DNA of 64,000 nucleotides from Massilia sp. UMI-21 (GTDB lineage: Bacteria; Pseudomonadota; Gammaproteobacteria; Burkholderiales; Burkholderiaceae_D). The translations under genes were made by a program, and so were the position numbers. Below the pieces are notes generated by a model. It searched no databases. It was given only the letters and a program-made list of their open reading frames with translations, and had not been told where the DNA came from. The first letter of the stretch is position 1; each line of letters starts with the position of its first letter. This document shows, piece by piece, positions 36,111-45,721 of this stretch. The stretch lies in contig CP063848.1 of the NCBI GenBank assembly GCA_015277795.1, positions 4,712,001-4,776,000 on the forward strand. Direction: 5' to 3'.

Positions 36111-37391
36111 CTACCGGATCAGGCGTCGCAGGAGTTCAACAGTGCGCAGGGTGGCGCCGCGGTGGCGGCCTGCGAAGGCCAGCGCGTGCGCGCCCATGCC
36201 GGCACGCGCGCCATCGTCCTCGAGCAGGCGCAGCGCCGCCGCGACCAGGGCGTCGGCGTCCGCCACGCGCAGGGCCGCGCCGTCCGCCACCGCTTCGTCG
36301 GTGGCCTGGGCGAAATTGAAGGTGTGCTGGCCCACCAGCACCGGCTTGCCGAGCGCGCAGGCCTCGATCAGGTTCTGCCCGCCCAGCGGCATCAGGCTGC
36401 CGCCGACGAAGGCGCAGTCGCAGGCGGCGTAGTAGGCGAACATCTCGCCCATCGAATCGCCCAGCAGGACCTCGGCCCCGCCCAGTCCGTCACCCGCACC
36501 GGCGTCGAGCCGCGAACGGCGCTGCACCGCCAGGCCGCGCGCCGCAGCCAGCTTCTCGACCTCGTCGAATCGCTGCGGATGGCGCGGCACGATGGCCAGC
36601 AGCGCCCCCGCCGGCTTGTCGGCCACGCGCTGCCAGGCGTCCAGGATCAGCGTCTCCTCGCCCTCGCGCGTGCTGGCGCACAGGAACACCGGGCGCTCGC
36701 CGCACTGCGCGCGCAGCCAGGCGCCCTTCTCCAGCGCGGACTGCGGCGGCACCACGTCGAACTTGATGCTGCCGGTGACCGCCACCTGGGGCGCGCCGAG
36801 CGAACGGATGCGGTCCGCATCGGCCTCGGTCTGCGCCGCCACCAGCGCGATCGCGCCGGCCGCGTCCAGCATCAGGGCGCCCATCTTGCGCCCGCGCCGC
36901 AGCGAACGCTCCGACAGGCGCGCGTTCACCAGCGCCACCGGCACCGCGCGGCGTGCGCAGCCGGCGACCAGGTTCGGCCACACCTCGGTCTCCATCAGGA
37001 TGCACACGCGCGGCTGGAAGCGGCCCAGGAAGCGCGCCACCATGAACCCGGTGTCGTAAGGCAGGTAGGACTGCAGCACGCGGTCGCCGTGGTGGCCGAA
37101 CAGCGACTTGCCGGTGGCGCGCCCGGTCGGCGTCATGTGGGTGAGCAGGATGCGCGCATCCGGATATTCCTCCAGCAGCGCCTCGACCAAGGGCTCGGCG
37201 GCGCGGGTCTCGCCGACCGAGACGGCATGCACCCACAGCGTCGGGCGCGCAGAGGCCGGCGCGTCCGGAAAGCCCAGGCGCTCGGCCCAGTGGGCGCGGT
37301 AGCCGGGCTCCTTGCGTCCGCGCCACCACAGGCGCCCCAGCACCAGCGGCAGCGCCAGCCACCAGGCCAGCGAGTACAGCAGACGGTTCAT
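36111..37391 (-). CDS. waaA: 3-deoxy-D-manno-octulosonic acid transferase
   Basis: 426 residues, GT30 fold. An N-terminal membrane anchor, then WVHAVSVGETRAAEPLVEAL with the catalytic Glu, HMTPTGRATG, ETEVWPNL and the donor-site stretch MPLGGQNLIEACALGKPVLVG. It attaches Kdo to lipid A precursor on the inner face of the inner membrane. It follows waaC by 10 bases, so core LPS genes waaC-waaA form one unit downstream of the phosphomannomutase gene. Confidence 0.95.
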   Translation of the reverse strand: MNRLLYSLAWWLALPLVLGRLWWRGRKEPGYRAHWAERLGFPDAPASARPTLWVHAVSVGETRAAEPLVEALLEEYPDARILLTHMTPTGRATGKSLFGHHGDRVLQSYLPYDTGFMVARFLGRFQPRVCILMETEVWPNLVAGCARRAVPVALVNARLSERSLRRGRKMGALMLDAAGAIALVAAQTEADADRIRSLGAPQVAVTGSIKFDVVPPQSALEKGAWLRAQCGERPVFLCASTREGEETLILDAWQRVADKPAGALLAIVPRHPQRFDEVEKLAAARGLAVQRRSRLDAGAGDGLGGAEVLLGDSMGEMFAYYAACDCAFVGGSLMPLGGQNLIEACALGKPVLVGQHTFNFAQATDEAVADGAALRVADADALVAAALRLLEDDGARAGMGAHALAFAGRHRGATLRTVELLRRLIR

Positions 37392-37401
37392 GGCGCCACC
37401 T

Positions 37402-38382
37402 TCACCGCGCGTCCAGCAGGCGGCGCGCAGCGGCGATGACCTCGGGCGCCGGCGGCGGCGCTTGGATGTCGCCCAGGTTGACGATCTTGTCCGACCAGTT
37501 GCCCTCGGTCTTCCACTTCGGGGAGTCGCAGTAGATCTCGACCGTGGGACGCACGAAGGCGGCCGCGATGTGGGTCAGGCCGGTGTCCACGCCGACCGCC
37601 AGCCGCGCGTGCCGGGCCAGCGCCACCGCGTCCATCATCGACAGTTTCGGCAGCACGCGCGCGTTCGGCAGGCCGGCGGCAAGCAGCTCGGCTTCCTGCA
37701 ATTCGCCGGGCGAGCCCCAGGGCAGCAGCACCGGCATCGGCGCCAGCGCGCGGCCGAGTGCGATCCAGTTCTCGCGCGACCACTTCTTGGCCTCGCGCGC
37801 GGTGCCGTGGAAGAACACGGCGTAGTCCTCGGGCGGCAGGAAGCCCGGCCGCGAGCCCGCTTCCGGCGCAGGCAGCCCGAAGTCGGGCGGACAGTCGACC
37901 GCGTAGCCGAGCGCCGCGCCGGCCACCATGCGGCCGCGCGCCACCGCGTGGGTGCGCGGGTCCAGCGGGATGCTGTGGGTGTGGAAGATGCGCGAGATGC
38001 CTTCGTAGCCCGAGCCTTCGCTGCCGTTGGCCAGGCCGACCTTGCGCCCTCCCCGCACGGTGCGCGCCGCGCCCATGATGATGCCGGTCTTGAGCAGGCC
38101 CTGGGTATCGAACACGACATCGTATTCTTCTTCGCGCAGGGTAGCGAAGAAGGCTTTGATCTCGGCCCGGGTCTCCGCCTTGCCGAGGCTCTTGCGCCAG
38201 CGGCGCAGCGCCCACGGAATGATTTTACGGACGTGCGGGTTCAGGCGCACCAGGCTGGTATAGCCTTCTTCCACCACCCAGTCGATGGTGGCGCCCGGGT
38301 GGTGGCGCAGGATGTCGGCCACCATCGGCAGGTTGTGCAGCACGTCGCCCAGCGACGATACGCGCACCAGCAAAATCTTCAC
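37402..38382 (-). CDS. waaC: LPS heptosyltransferase I
   Basis: 326 residues of the GT9 family. MKILLVRVSSLGDVLHNLP at the N-terminus and VGVDTGLTHIAAAF near 265 are the ADP-heptose-binding signatures. It adds the first L,D-heptose to Kdo. It starts 10 bases after the phosphomannomutase stop and precedes waaA, so the three genes are likely co-transcribed. Its donor pathway includes GmhB at 32.8 kb. Confidence 0.93.
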   Translation of the reverse strand: MKILLVRVSSLGDVLHNLPMVADILRHHPGATIDWVVEEGYTSLVRLNPHVRKIIPWALRRWRKSLGKAETRAEIKAFFATLREEEYDVVFDTQGLLKTGIIMGAARTVRGGRKVGLANGSEGSGYEGISRIFHTHSIPLDPRTHAVARGRMVAGAALGYAVDCPPDFGLPAPEAGSRPGFLPPEDYAVFFHGTAREAKKWSRENWIALGRALAPMPVLLPWGSPGELQEAELLAAGLPNARVLPKLSMMDAVALARHARLAVGVDTGLTHIAAAFVRPTVEIYCDSPKWKTEGNWSDKIVNLGDIQAPPPAPEVIAAARRLLDAR

Positions 38383-38392
38383 GCGGACTCGC

Positions 38393-39787
38393 TTAGAAAG
38401 GCAGTTCGGCGTCCGGCTTGGCGGCCAGGATCACCTCTTTGAATTCGGCCTGGATGCGGGCCAGCGCCTCCGGGTTCTCGCCCTCGAACCGCAGCACCAC
38501 CACCGGGGTCGTGTTCGAGGAACGGGCCAGGCCGAAGCCGTCCGGGTATTCCACGCGCAGGCCGTCGATGCCGTTGATTTTCTCGGAGCTCGGGAAGCTG
38601 GCGTTGGCGCGCAGGCTGTCGATCAGGGCGAAGTTCTCGCCTTCCTTCAGGTGCAGGTGCAGTTCCGGGGTGCTGCTGGCGATCGGCAGGCTGTTGAGCA
38701 GGGCCGACGGGTCCTGCTCCCTGGTCAGGATCTCGAGCATGCGCGCGCCGGCGTACAGGCCGTCGTCGAAGCCGTACCAGCGGTCCTTGAAGAAGATGTG
38801 GCCGCTCATTTCGCCGCCCAGCGGGGCGCCGGTTTCCTTCAGCTTGGCCTTGACCAGCGAGTGGCCGGTCTTCCACATCAGCGGGCGGCCGCCGGCTTGT
38901 TCGATCCACGGGGCGAGGTGGCGGGTGCACTTGACGTCGTACAGGATCTCGGCGCCCGGGTTGCGCGACAGGACATCGCTGGCGAACAGCATCATCTGGC
39001 GATCCGGGAAGATGATCTGGCCATCCTTGGTGACGATGCCCAGGCGGTCGCCGTCGCCATCGAAGGCCAGGCCGATCTCGGCGTCGGTGTCCTGCAGCGC
39101 CTTGATCAGGTCCTGCAGGTTTTCCGGATGCGCCGGGTCCGGATGGTGGTTCGGGAAGTGGCCGTCCACCTCGCAGAACAGTTCGACCACCTCGCAGCCC
39201 ATGCCGCGGAACAAAGCCGGGGCGAAGGCGCCGGCCACGCCGTTGCCGCAGTCGACCGCGATCTTGATCGGGCGTGCGATCTTGACGTCGCCGATGATGC
39301 GCTCGAGGTAGGCCTGGCGGATGTCGTGGGTGCCGTAGCCGCCGCGCTGCCCGGCCACCTTGCCGTCGCCGCTGTCGATATGGGCCGCGATGCTGTCGTG
39401 CAGGCCAAGGATGGCGTCGCCGTAGATCGCTTCGCCGGCCATCACCATCTTGAAGCCGTTGTAGTCCGGCGGATTGTGGCTGCCGGTGACCATGATGCCC
39501 GAGCGGGTGTCGAGCACATTGGTGGCGAAATAGACCATCGGGGTGGCGACCATGCCGAGATCGATCACGTCCACGCCGGCATCGCGCAGACCTTCGCCCA
39601 GTGCGGCGGCCAGGCCCGGGCCCGACAGGCGGCCGTCGCGGCCGATCACGACCTTGCGCTCCCCTTTCGCCAGCGCGGCGGCGCCGAATGCGCGGCCGAT
39701 ATGGCGAGCGATGCCCTCGTCCAGCGTCTTGTCGATAACGCCGCGAATGTCATAAGCCTTGAAGATCGTTTTCGAGAGAGCGAGCAT
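38393..39787 (-). CDS. Phosphomannomutase/phosphoglucomutase (AlgC type)
   Basis: 464 residues, the size of AlgC. The four domains are recognisable by IFKAYDIRGV, the phosphoserine loop TGSHNPP (Ser103), the metal loop FDGDGDR (about 243-249) and GGEMSGHIFF. It interconverts 6- and 1-phosphates of mannose and glucose for LPS and exopolysaccharide precursors, which fits waaC-waaA downstream. AAGGAAACC precedes the ATG. The 277 bases between it and the H-NS-type gene hold no gene; two short GC-rich hairpins occur near 39996 and 40027. Confidence 0.93.
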   Translation of the reverse strand: MLALSKTIFKAYDIRGVIDKTLDEGIARHIGRAFGAAALAKGERKVVIGRDGRLSGPGLAAALGEGLRDAGVDVIDLGMVATPMVYFATNVLDTRSGIMVTGSHNPPDYNGFKMVMAGEAIYGDAILGLHDSIAAHIDSGDGKVAGQRGGYGTHDIRQAYLERIIGDVKIARPIKIAVDCGNGVAGAFAPALFRGMGCEVVELFCEVDGHFPNHHPDPAHPENLQDLIKALQDTDAEIGLAFDGDGDRLGIVTKDGQIIFPDRQMMLFASDVLSRNPGAEILYDVKCTRHLAPWIEQAGGRPLMWKTGHSLVKAKLKETGAPLGGEMSGHIFFKDRWYGFDDGLYAGARMLEILTREQDPSALLNSLPIASSTPELHLHLKEGENFALIDSLRANASFPSSEKINGIDGLRVEYPDGFGLARSSNTTPVVVLRFEGENPEALARIQAEFKEVILAAKPDAELPF

Positions 39788-40064
39788 GGTTTCCTTGGAA
39801 AGCTGGGGGCGCGGGCATGCGAAGGCAGCCTGGGACGCGGCAGCGCCGGCGCCGAATGATCGGGATGATAATCAAGAAAGCAAAACGCGCTTCCTTGAAG
39901 GAATGACAAATGCGAGTATTGTAGCGGCAAGCGGCGTCCTGTGGGAATCGGACGGACCGCTTGCGCAAGTGGCGCAGCTGATGCGAATGGCGCCGGGACC
40001 GGCACAGCCGGTCACGCGTGACAAGGCCCGGCGACTTACCGGGCGCGGCCAGGCGCTGCCAGAC

Positions 40065-40394
40065 TCAGACGCGCAGCTTGTCGAGCGACTTGCCGCCTTC
40101 GACCCATTCCTTGACCCACTTCGGCTGGCGGCCACGGCCGGTCCATTGCTGCGAAGCATCGTCTGGATGGCGATAGCGCACGGCCACGGTCGTGCCCTTG
40201 CCCGCGTTGCCCTTGGCGCCACCGCGACCGCCGGTCGCCAGCAGGTCCTTGAGGGGTACGCCAACGCTTTGCGCGATCGCCAGAATCTGTTCGCGCGCCT
40301 TTTGCACTTCCTGTGCTTCGCGCGACTTCATTTCCTGCTTGATTTGTTCCTGCAGGTTGCGCAAATCGCCTACGGACATATTAGACAGATCCAT
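40065..40394 (-). CDS. H-NS-family nucleoid protein
   Basis: 109 residues. N-terminal coiled coil (MSVGDLRNLQEQIKQEMKSREAQEVQKAREQI) for oligomerisation and the C-terminal DNA-binding domain with VRYRHPDDASQQWTGRGRQPKWVKEWVEGG, the betaproteobacterial H-NS/BpH3 motif. The linker (ATGGRGGAKGNAGKG) is basic and flexible. It would silence A+T-rich DNA. GAGGG at seven bases before the ATG. Single-gene unit; nearby A+T-rich gaps and the envelope genes are possible targets, not shown. Confidence 0.93.
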   Translation of the reverse strand: MDLSNMSVGDLRNLQEQIKQEMKSREAQEVQKAREQILAIAQSVGVPLKDLLATGGRGGAKGNAGKGTTVAVRYRHPDDASQQWTGRGRQPKWVKEWVEGGKSLDKLRV

Positions 40395-40589
40395 CTTTAT
40401 TCCCTCGTGAGTGAAAGGTTGAAACCGGAACGCCCAACAAAACCTTCATTGCCGCGTTGTATCGTGATGCGGTACCAGTGTACTGCCTTCGACGATACTG
40501 CCTGCCCCGAGGGCTTTGTCAGACACTCCAAGCTTGAAACAGCAAGGCGAGATACTCACCAAATGTCGCAATATACTAACATTAATATC

Positions 40590-41690
40590 TTAATTCCGCT
40601 TTTTCTTGTGAAGAAAAAGCCAGCGCGGCGACTTAAATCGAACAATACGCGCATATAACCAGAGGTAACTGATTATAAACAACAAACTGAAGAAGATCAG
40701 CACACTCGTGTTTTTCCAGAACACGGTGGCCGGCACGACCGCCATCAGGGAAAACAGCCATAAATATGGCGAGGTGCGCGCGTTCCTTTTCATCAGTGCA
40801 CGCGCTTCGCGCGGCCCTACCGTCCATTGCACGATACGCCGGAATATCAAACTATGCAGATGAATTCCGTCGGGTAGAGCAGGTGATTTACCGCGCACGA
40901 ACATGCGCCGGTAAGCGGAGAATATCGTTTCGAATGCGGGATAAATCAGCAGCAGCGCGGCATACCAGGTGGACACGCCGGGATTGCGCATCACCAGCAG
41001 CAGCGCGAGTTCGCCCAGCATGAAGCCGATCAGGTAGGCGCCGCCGTCGCCGAGGAAGATCAGGCCCACCGGATAATTCCAGATCAGGAACCCGGCGGCC
41101 GCGCCGGCCACCGCCAGCGCGGTCACCAGTACGAACATATCGTTCACCTGCAATGCCACGTAGGCCAACGACAGCAGCATGCAAATGCTGACCATGCTGG
41201 CCAGGCCGTTGAAGCCGTCGATGATGTTCACGGCATTGGCGATGCCCGCCACGGCCAGCACGGTCAGCGGCAATACGACCCAGCTCAATTGCAGCGGCAG
41301 CACGCCCCACGGCATATCGAGGCGCACCAGCTTTGCGCCGAGCAGGTAATACGCGAGCAGCGCGGCGAGCATCGTGAGCAGCAAGCGGCGCGCCGGCGAA
41401 ACACGGCCGGTATAGTCTTCGACGATTCCGCCCGCCATGGCGATGCATGCGCATCCGAGCAAAGATGCGAACCACGGGCCGAGCGCCGGTTCGCGCATTG
41501 TCGAAATGGACGCGGTGAAAAGAATCGCCAGATAGATCGGCACGCCGCCGATGCGCGCAACCGGATGTGCATGGAACTTCTGCACGCCGCCATAATCGGA
41601 GTCGAGTGCCGCACCATTGCGCTTCGCATATTTAATTACCAGCAGGGTCAGCAGCGCGCAGGATACGAAACTGACGAAAAAGGAGAACAT
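40590..41690 (-). CDS. WecA/MraY-family sugar-phosphate transferase
   Basis: 366 residues with about 10-11 membrane helices. NAVNIIDGFNGLASM carries the Asp-rich motif, FLGDGGAYLIGF the second, and DGIHLHSLIFRR the cytoplasmic His motif of the polyprenyl-phosphate N-acetylhexosamine-1-phosphate transferases. It would start O-antigen or exopolysaccharide repeat synthesis on undecaprenyl phosphate. The HLHS motif favours the WecA branch over MraY. Downstream on the same strand is the H-NS-type gene, probably separate. Base composition is slightly lower in G+C than neighbours. Confidence 0.88.
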   Translation of the reverse strand: MFSFFVSFVSCALLTLLVIKYAKRNGAALDSDYGGVQKFHAHPVARIGGVPIYLAILFTASISTMREPALGPWFASLLGCACIAMAGGIVEDYTGRVSPARRLLLTMLAALLAYYLLGAKLVRLDMPWGVLPLQLSWVVLPLTVLAVAGIANAVNIIDGFNGLASMVSICMLLSLAYVALQVNDMFVLVTALAVAGAAAGFLIWNYPVGLIFLGDGGAYLIGFMLGELALLLVMRNPGVSTWYAALLLIYPAFETIFSAYRRMFVRGKSPALPDGIHLHSLIFRRIVQWTVGPREARALMKRNARTSPYLWLFSLMAVVPATVFWKNTSVLIFFSLLFIISYLWLYARIVRFKSPRWLFLHKKKRN

Positions 41691-42001
41691 TTATTATTCT
41701 TTCGCTGCACACCCGAGTCGTTTCCGCAGGCACTCCGCGGGAAAACCACGGCACTCTTATCGTTGGAATGGTGGCCCATTGTACCGGAATAGATCAGCCG
41801 TCCCGGCTCGAGATACGCTTCTGCGCGGCGTGGTTCGACTGCATCAAATGCGCGCAGGTTCCATTGCTTGTTACCAGGCTTGACGCGCCATGCCGCGGCT
41901 CCTTTATTCCCTGCGCTGCGCCCCTGCGCGAAATCATTTAGTATCCGCAAATGCATTCGGTCTTCAGGCCACCTCCCACGCACCACTTCGATAAGAACAA
42001 C
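41691..42001. other. 311-bp divergent intergenic region
   Basis: Lies between the WecA-like gene (minus) and apaH (plus). No gene, hairpin or repeat that I can support. Promoters for both genes must lie here; no convincing hexamer pair was found. Confidence 0.5.
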
Positions 42002-42859
42002 ATGAGAACCTACGCCATCGGCGACCTGCAGGGCTGCGCCCATGAAGCCCAACTCCTCATCGAGCGCATCCTCGGCGACGCACAGCGCCACGGGCCGGCG
42101 CAGCCGCGCATCCTGTTCGTCGGTGACCTGATCAATCGCGGTCCGGATTCGCTGACCGCGCTGCGCCGCATGAAGGCGCTGACCGAGACCAACCCGGGCC
42201 GCGTCGAAGCGCTGCTCGGCAACCACGACCTGCACCTGATCGCGGTGGCGGTCGGCGCGCAGCGCGCCGGGCGCTCCGACACACTCGACGAGATTCTGGC
42301 GGCCCCCGACCGCGATGCGCTGATCCAATGGCTGCGCCAGCGTCCGTTGGCGATGTTCGTCGACGCCCACCTGCTGGTGCATGCCGGCGTCGCGCCCGAA
42401 TGGGATGCGGCGCAGACCATGGCACTGGCGCACGAGGTCGAAACCGCCCTGCGCGGCGAGGGCTGGATCGACTTCCTCGGCCAGATGTACGGAAACGAAC
42501 CGAAGCAATGGGACGACAGCCTGGCGGGCATCGCGCGGCTGCGCTGCATCGTCAACGCACTGACCCGCATGCGCCTGTGCGCTCCCGACGGCAGCATGGA
42601 TTTCCTGCACAAGGAAAGCGAGCGCGGACCGGAAGGCTCCGGCCTGGTGCCCTGGTTCGAGCTGCCGCAGCGCAGGACGCAGGACGTGACCGTGGTGTTC
42701 GGCCACTGGTCGGCGCTGGGGCTGGTGCTGCGGCCGAACCTGGTGGGACTCGACAGCGGCTGCGTGTGGGGCGGGAAGCTGACCGCCGTCTGCCTGGACG
42801 ACCGCTCGCTGCTGCAGGTGGATTGCCCCGAGTATCGGGAGCACGGCGGTAAAAAGTAG
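42002..42859 (+). CDS. apaH: Symmetrical bis(5'-nucleosyl)-tetraphosphatase ApaH
   Basis: 285 residues. Metallophosphatase motifs appear in order: GDLQGC (7-12), VGDLINRGPDSL, LGNHDLHLIAV and, late, VVFGHWSALG. It splits Ap4A to two ADP, controlling alarmone level. The ATG at 42002 gives MRTYAIGDLQGC, the normal family start. Its stop TAG (42857) is the first three bases of palindromic repeat copy 6. Confidence 0.95.
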   Translation: MRTYAIGDLQGCAHEAQLLIERILGDAQRHGPAQPRILFVGDLINRGPDSLTALRRMKALTETNPGRVEALLGNHDLHLIAVAVGAQRAGRSDTLDEILAAPDRDALIQWLRQRPLAMFVDAHLLVHAGVAPEWDAAQTMALAHEVETALRGEGWIDFLGQMYGNEPKQWDDSLAGIARLRCIVNALTRMRLCAPDGSMDFLHKESERGPEGSGLVPWFELPQRRTQDVTVVFGHWSALGLVLRPNLVGLDSGCVWGGKLTAVCLDDRSLLQVDCPEYREHGGKK

Positions 42860-42972
42860 GGTGGACGGCTTCGCCGTCCGCGCGTTCAACTATCGGATGC
42901 GTTACCACACCGTTTGCACTGGCTGCGCGCGTGGGCGGGTGACCCGCCTTTCGTGGCCCGGCCCACCCTACG
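42857..42972. repeat. Dispersed palindromic element, copy 6
   Basis: Begins TAGGGTGGACGGCTTCGCCG, identical to copy 3 over the first 32 bases, and ends GGCCCACCCTACG. The right half includes GGGCGGGTGACCCGCC, an extra hairpin. The opening TAG ends apaH, and the right end lies 20 bases from the convergent ilvD stop. Confidence 0.85.
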
Positions 42973-42992
42973 GGTCTGTGGCAATACAAATG

Positions 42993-44867
42993 TCAGCGCT
43001 TGAGCTGGGAGAGATCGCGCACCGCGCCGCGATCGGCCGAGGTGGTCAGCGCCGCATACGCCTGCAGCGCCTGCGACACATAGCGCTCGCGCGCCACCGG
43101 CTTCCAGGCTTCGAGCCCGCGCTCTTCCATCCGGGCGCGGCGGTGCGCCAGCTCCTCGAAACTCACGCGCAGGTTGATGGTGCGCGCCGGGATGTCGATG
43201 TCGATGATGTCGCCCTCTTCCACCAGCCCGATCGCCCCGCCCTCGGCCGCTTCCGGCGACGCGTGGCCGATCACCAGGCCCGATGAGCCGCCCGAGAAAC
43301 GTCCGTCGGTGAACAGCGCGCAGGCCTTGCCCAGGCCCTGGGACTTGATGTACGAGGTCGGGTACAGCATCTCCTGCATGCCGGGCCCGCCCTTCGGCCC
43401 TTCGTAGCGGATGATGACCACGTCGCCGGCCGCCACCGGGTTTGCGGAATTCGTACCGAGGATGCCCTCCACCGCCGCGTCCTGGCTTTCGAACACGCGC
43501 GCCTTGCCCGAGAAAATCAGGATGCTCTCGTCCACCCCCGCCGTCTTCACGATGCAGCCCTTCTCGGCGATGTTCCCGTACAGGACCGCCAGGCCGCCAT
43601 CCTGCGAGTAGGCATGCTCGCGGTCGCGGATGCAGCCGCCGCTCCTGTCCAGGTCATTCGCCTCGAAGCGCTCGGCCTGCGAGAACGCGACCTGGGTCGG
43701 CACGCCGCCCGGCGCGGCGCGGTACAGCTGGTGCACGCCAGGATCGTCACTGCGCTTGATGTCGTACTTCTCGATCGCGTCGCCCATGGTCGCGCTGTGC
43801 ACGGTCGGGAGCGAAGTGTCGAGCAGGCCGGCGCGCGCCAGCTCGCCCAGGATCGCGAAGATGCCGCCGGCGCGATGCACGTCCTCGATGTGGTACTTGT
43901 CGGTCATCGGCGCCACCTTGCACAGGCAGGGCACCTTGCGCGAGATGCGGTCGATGTCGGCCATGCTGAATTCCACGCCGGCCTCGTGCGCCGCGGCCAG
44001 CAGGTGCAGCACGGTATTGGTCGAGCCGCCCATCGAGACGTCCAGCGCCATCGCGTTTTCAAACGCCGCCTTGGTGGCGATCGAGCGCGGCAGCACCGAG
44101 TAGTCCTCAGCTTCATAATGGCGCTTGGCCAGCTCGACGATCAGGCGGCCGGCGCGCAGGAACAGTTCCTTGCGGTCGGCATGGGTGGCGAGGACGGTGC
44201 CGTTCCCCGGCAGCGACAGGCCAAGCGCCTCGGTCAGGCAGTTCATCGAGTTGGCGGTGAACATGCCCGAGCACGAGCCGCAAGTCGGGCAGGCCGAGCG
44301 CTCGATTTCCGCCACGTCGGCATCCGACACCTTGCTGTCGCCGGCCTGGATCATGGCGTCCACCAAGTCCAGCTTGATGATCTTGCGGTCGTTGTTGACC
44401 ACCTTGACCACCTTGCCCGCCTCCATCGGCCCGCCGGAGACGAACACCACCGGAATGTTCAGGCGCATCGCGGCCATCAGCATGCCGGGCGTGATCTTGT
44501 CGCAGTTCGAGATGCACACCATCGCGTCGGCGCAGTGGGCGTTGACCATGTACTCGACCGAATCGGCGATCAGGTCGCGCGAGGGCAGCGAGTACAGCAT
44601 GCCGCCGTGGCCCATGGCGATGCCGTCGTCGACCGCGATGGTATTGAATTCCTTGGCCACGCCGCCGGCCGCTTCGATCTCGCGCGCCACCAGCTGGCCC
44701 AGGTCCTTCAGGTGCACGTGGCCGGGCACGAACTGGGTGAAGGAGTTGACCACCGCGATGATCGGCTTCTCGAAGTCGCCGTCCTTCATGCCGGTGGCGC
44801 GCCACAGGGCGCGCGCGCCGGCCATGTTGCGGCCCTGGGTGGTGGTGCGGGAACGGTAGGTGGGCAT
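42993..44867 (-). CDS. ilvD: Dihydroxy-acid dehydratase IlvD
   Basis: 624 residues. Iron-sulfur ligands lie in [11 protein letters not shown] and [30 protein letters not shown] and [20 protein letters not shown] are further signatures. It makes the 2-keto acids for valine, leucine and isoleucine. GAGGAGA precedes the ATG. It stands alone, with a 21-base palindrome 84 bases upstream as a candidate control site. Confidence 0.96.
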   Translation of the reverse strand: MPTYRSRTTTQGRNMAGARALWRATGMKDGDFEKPIIAVVNSFTQFVPGHVHLKDLGQLVAREIEAAGGVAKEFNTIAVDDGIAMGHGGMLYSLPSRDLIADSVEYMVNAHCADAMVCISNCDKITPGMLMAAMRLNIPVVFVSGGPMEAGKVVKVVNNDRKIIKLDLVDAMIQAGDSKVSDADVAEIERSACPTCGSCSGMFTANSMNCLTEALGLSLPGNGTVLATHADRKELFLRAGRLIVELAKRHYEAEDYSVLPRSIATKAAFENAMALDVSMGGSTNTVLHLLAAAHEAGVEFSMADIDRISRKVPCLCKVAPMTDKYHIEDVHRAGGIFAILGELARAGLLDTSLPTVHSATMGDAIEKYDIKRSDDPGVHQLYRAAPGGVPTQVAFSQAERFEANDLDRSGGCIRDREHAYSQDGGLAVLYGNIAEKGCIVKTAGVDESILIFSGKARVFESQDAAVEGILGTNSANPVAAGDVVIIRYEGPKGGPGMQEMLYPTSYIKSQGLGKACALFTDGRFSGGSSGLVIGHASPEAAEGGAIGLVEEGDIIDIDIPARTINLRVSFEELAHRRARMEERGLEAWKPVARERYVSQALQAYAALTTSADRGAVRDLSQLKR

Positions 44868-44950
44868 GCTGGTCTCCTCGGAATGCGTTACTGCAAAGCC
44901 CCAGCGTGCCGCCTCGCCTGTGAGTTGTCCAATATATGATTTATTGCTCT

Positions 44951-44971
44951 GTGATATGTTTTACATATCAC
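44951..44971. promoter_or_regulatory. 21-bp palindrome upstream of ilvD
   Basis: GTGATATG and CATATCAC are perfect inverted 8-base arms separated by TTTTA. The site overlaps the stop codon of the acyltransferase gene and lies 84 bases before the ilvD ATG in A+T-rich surroundings. It could be an operator for ilvD or a short hairpin ending the acyltransferase message. Confidence 0.45.
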
Positions 44972-45698
44972 GGCGGAGGGCGGACGCCACCGCCGCTTCC
45001 GCAGCCTGCGCCAGCTCGCGGCGGTGCGCCCCCAGCGCCTCGATCGGCGCCAGGGCCTGCAGGCGGGCGATGACCGGTTCGCCCTCCAGGATCGTGAACA
45101 GGCTGTCCACGAAGCTGGTGTCGCCGACGTAGTCGACGCCATGGTGAAAGGCGCCGGCCGCATCCACATACGACAGCGCATACGGCTGCACCGCCACCCC
45201 GGCGTCGATCGCGGCTTCGAACAGGTTGGCATGGAAGGGCAGCACCTGGCCCTGCATGGAGGTGGTCCCCTCGGGGAAGAAGGCGACCCGCTGCCCCTGT
45301 TGCAATACCGTGACCAGGCCCTTGAAGATGTGGCGCAGTTCGCGCCGGTTGCCGCGCGCGATGAACACCGTGCCGGCGGCGGCGGCCAGCCAGCCCAGCA
45401 CCGGCCACGCGCGGATCTCCGCCTTGGCCACGAAGCGGCAGGGGTGCAGCGCGTTGATGACGAAAATATCCAGCCACGAGACGTGGTTGGCCACGATCAG
45501 CGCATGCGCGAGCACCGGCGCACCCGCCGCCTGCTCGACGCTGACGCGGCACAGGCCGAGCAGCTTGCGCGACCAGCGCCGGGTCAGCCGTTCGCGGCTG
45601 CGCGGCGACACCAGCGGAAACACCAGCGCGCAGGTCGCCAGGCCCGCCGCCAGGTGGACCACGACGCGCGCCAGGCGCAGGGCAAGTCGAAGCTTCAC
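44961..45698 (-). CDS. Lysophospholipid acyltransferase (PlsC-like, second)
   Basis: 245 residues. A membrane helix at about 12-32, then ANHVSWLDIF with the H(x)4D catalytic motif, AEIRAWPVLGWLAAAAGTVFI and FFPEGTTSMQG. It differs from the PlsC at 33.4 kb in carrying the classic motif. Probably makes or remodels phospholipids or ornithine lipids; substrate unknown. Start is GTG at 45698. It follows the dihydroorotase-like gene in the pyrimidine operon, separated by a strong hairpin. Confidence 0.88.
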   Translation of the reverse strand: MKLRLALRLARVVVHLAAGLATCALVFPLVSPRSRERLTRRWSRKLLGLCRVSVEQAAGAPVLAHALIVANHVSWLDIFVINALHPCRFVAKAEIRAWPVLGWLAAAAGTVFIARGNRRELRHIFKGLVTVLQQGQRVAFFPEGTTSMQGQVLPFHANLFEAAIDAGVAVQPYALSYVDAAGAFHHGVDYVGDTSFVDSLFTILEGEPVIARLQALAPIEALGAHRRELAQAAEAAVASALRRDM

Positions 45699-45721
45699 GG
45701 CAGGCAGCTCAGTGCGAAGTC

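Noticed and set aside
39990..40045. GC-rich inverted repeats downstream of the H-NS-type gene as a terminator
   Set aside because: Stems of only 6-7 bp without a T-run; too weak to call.
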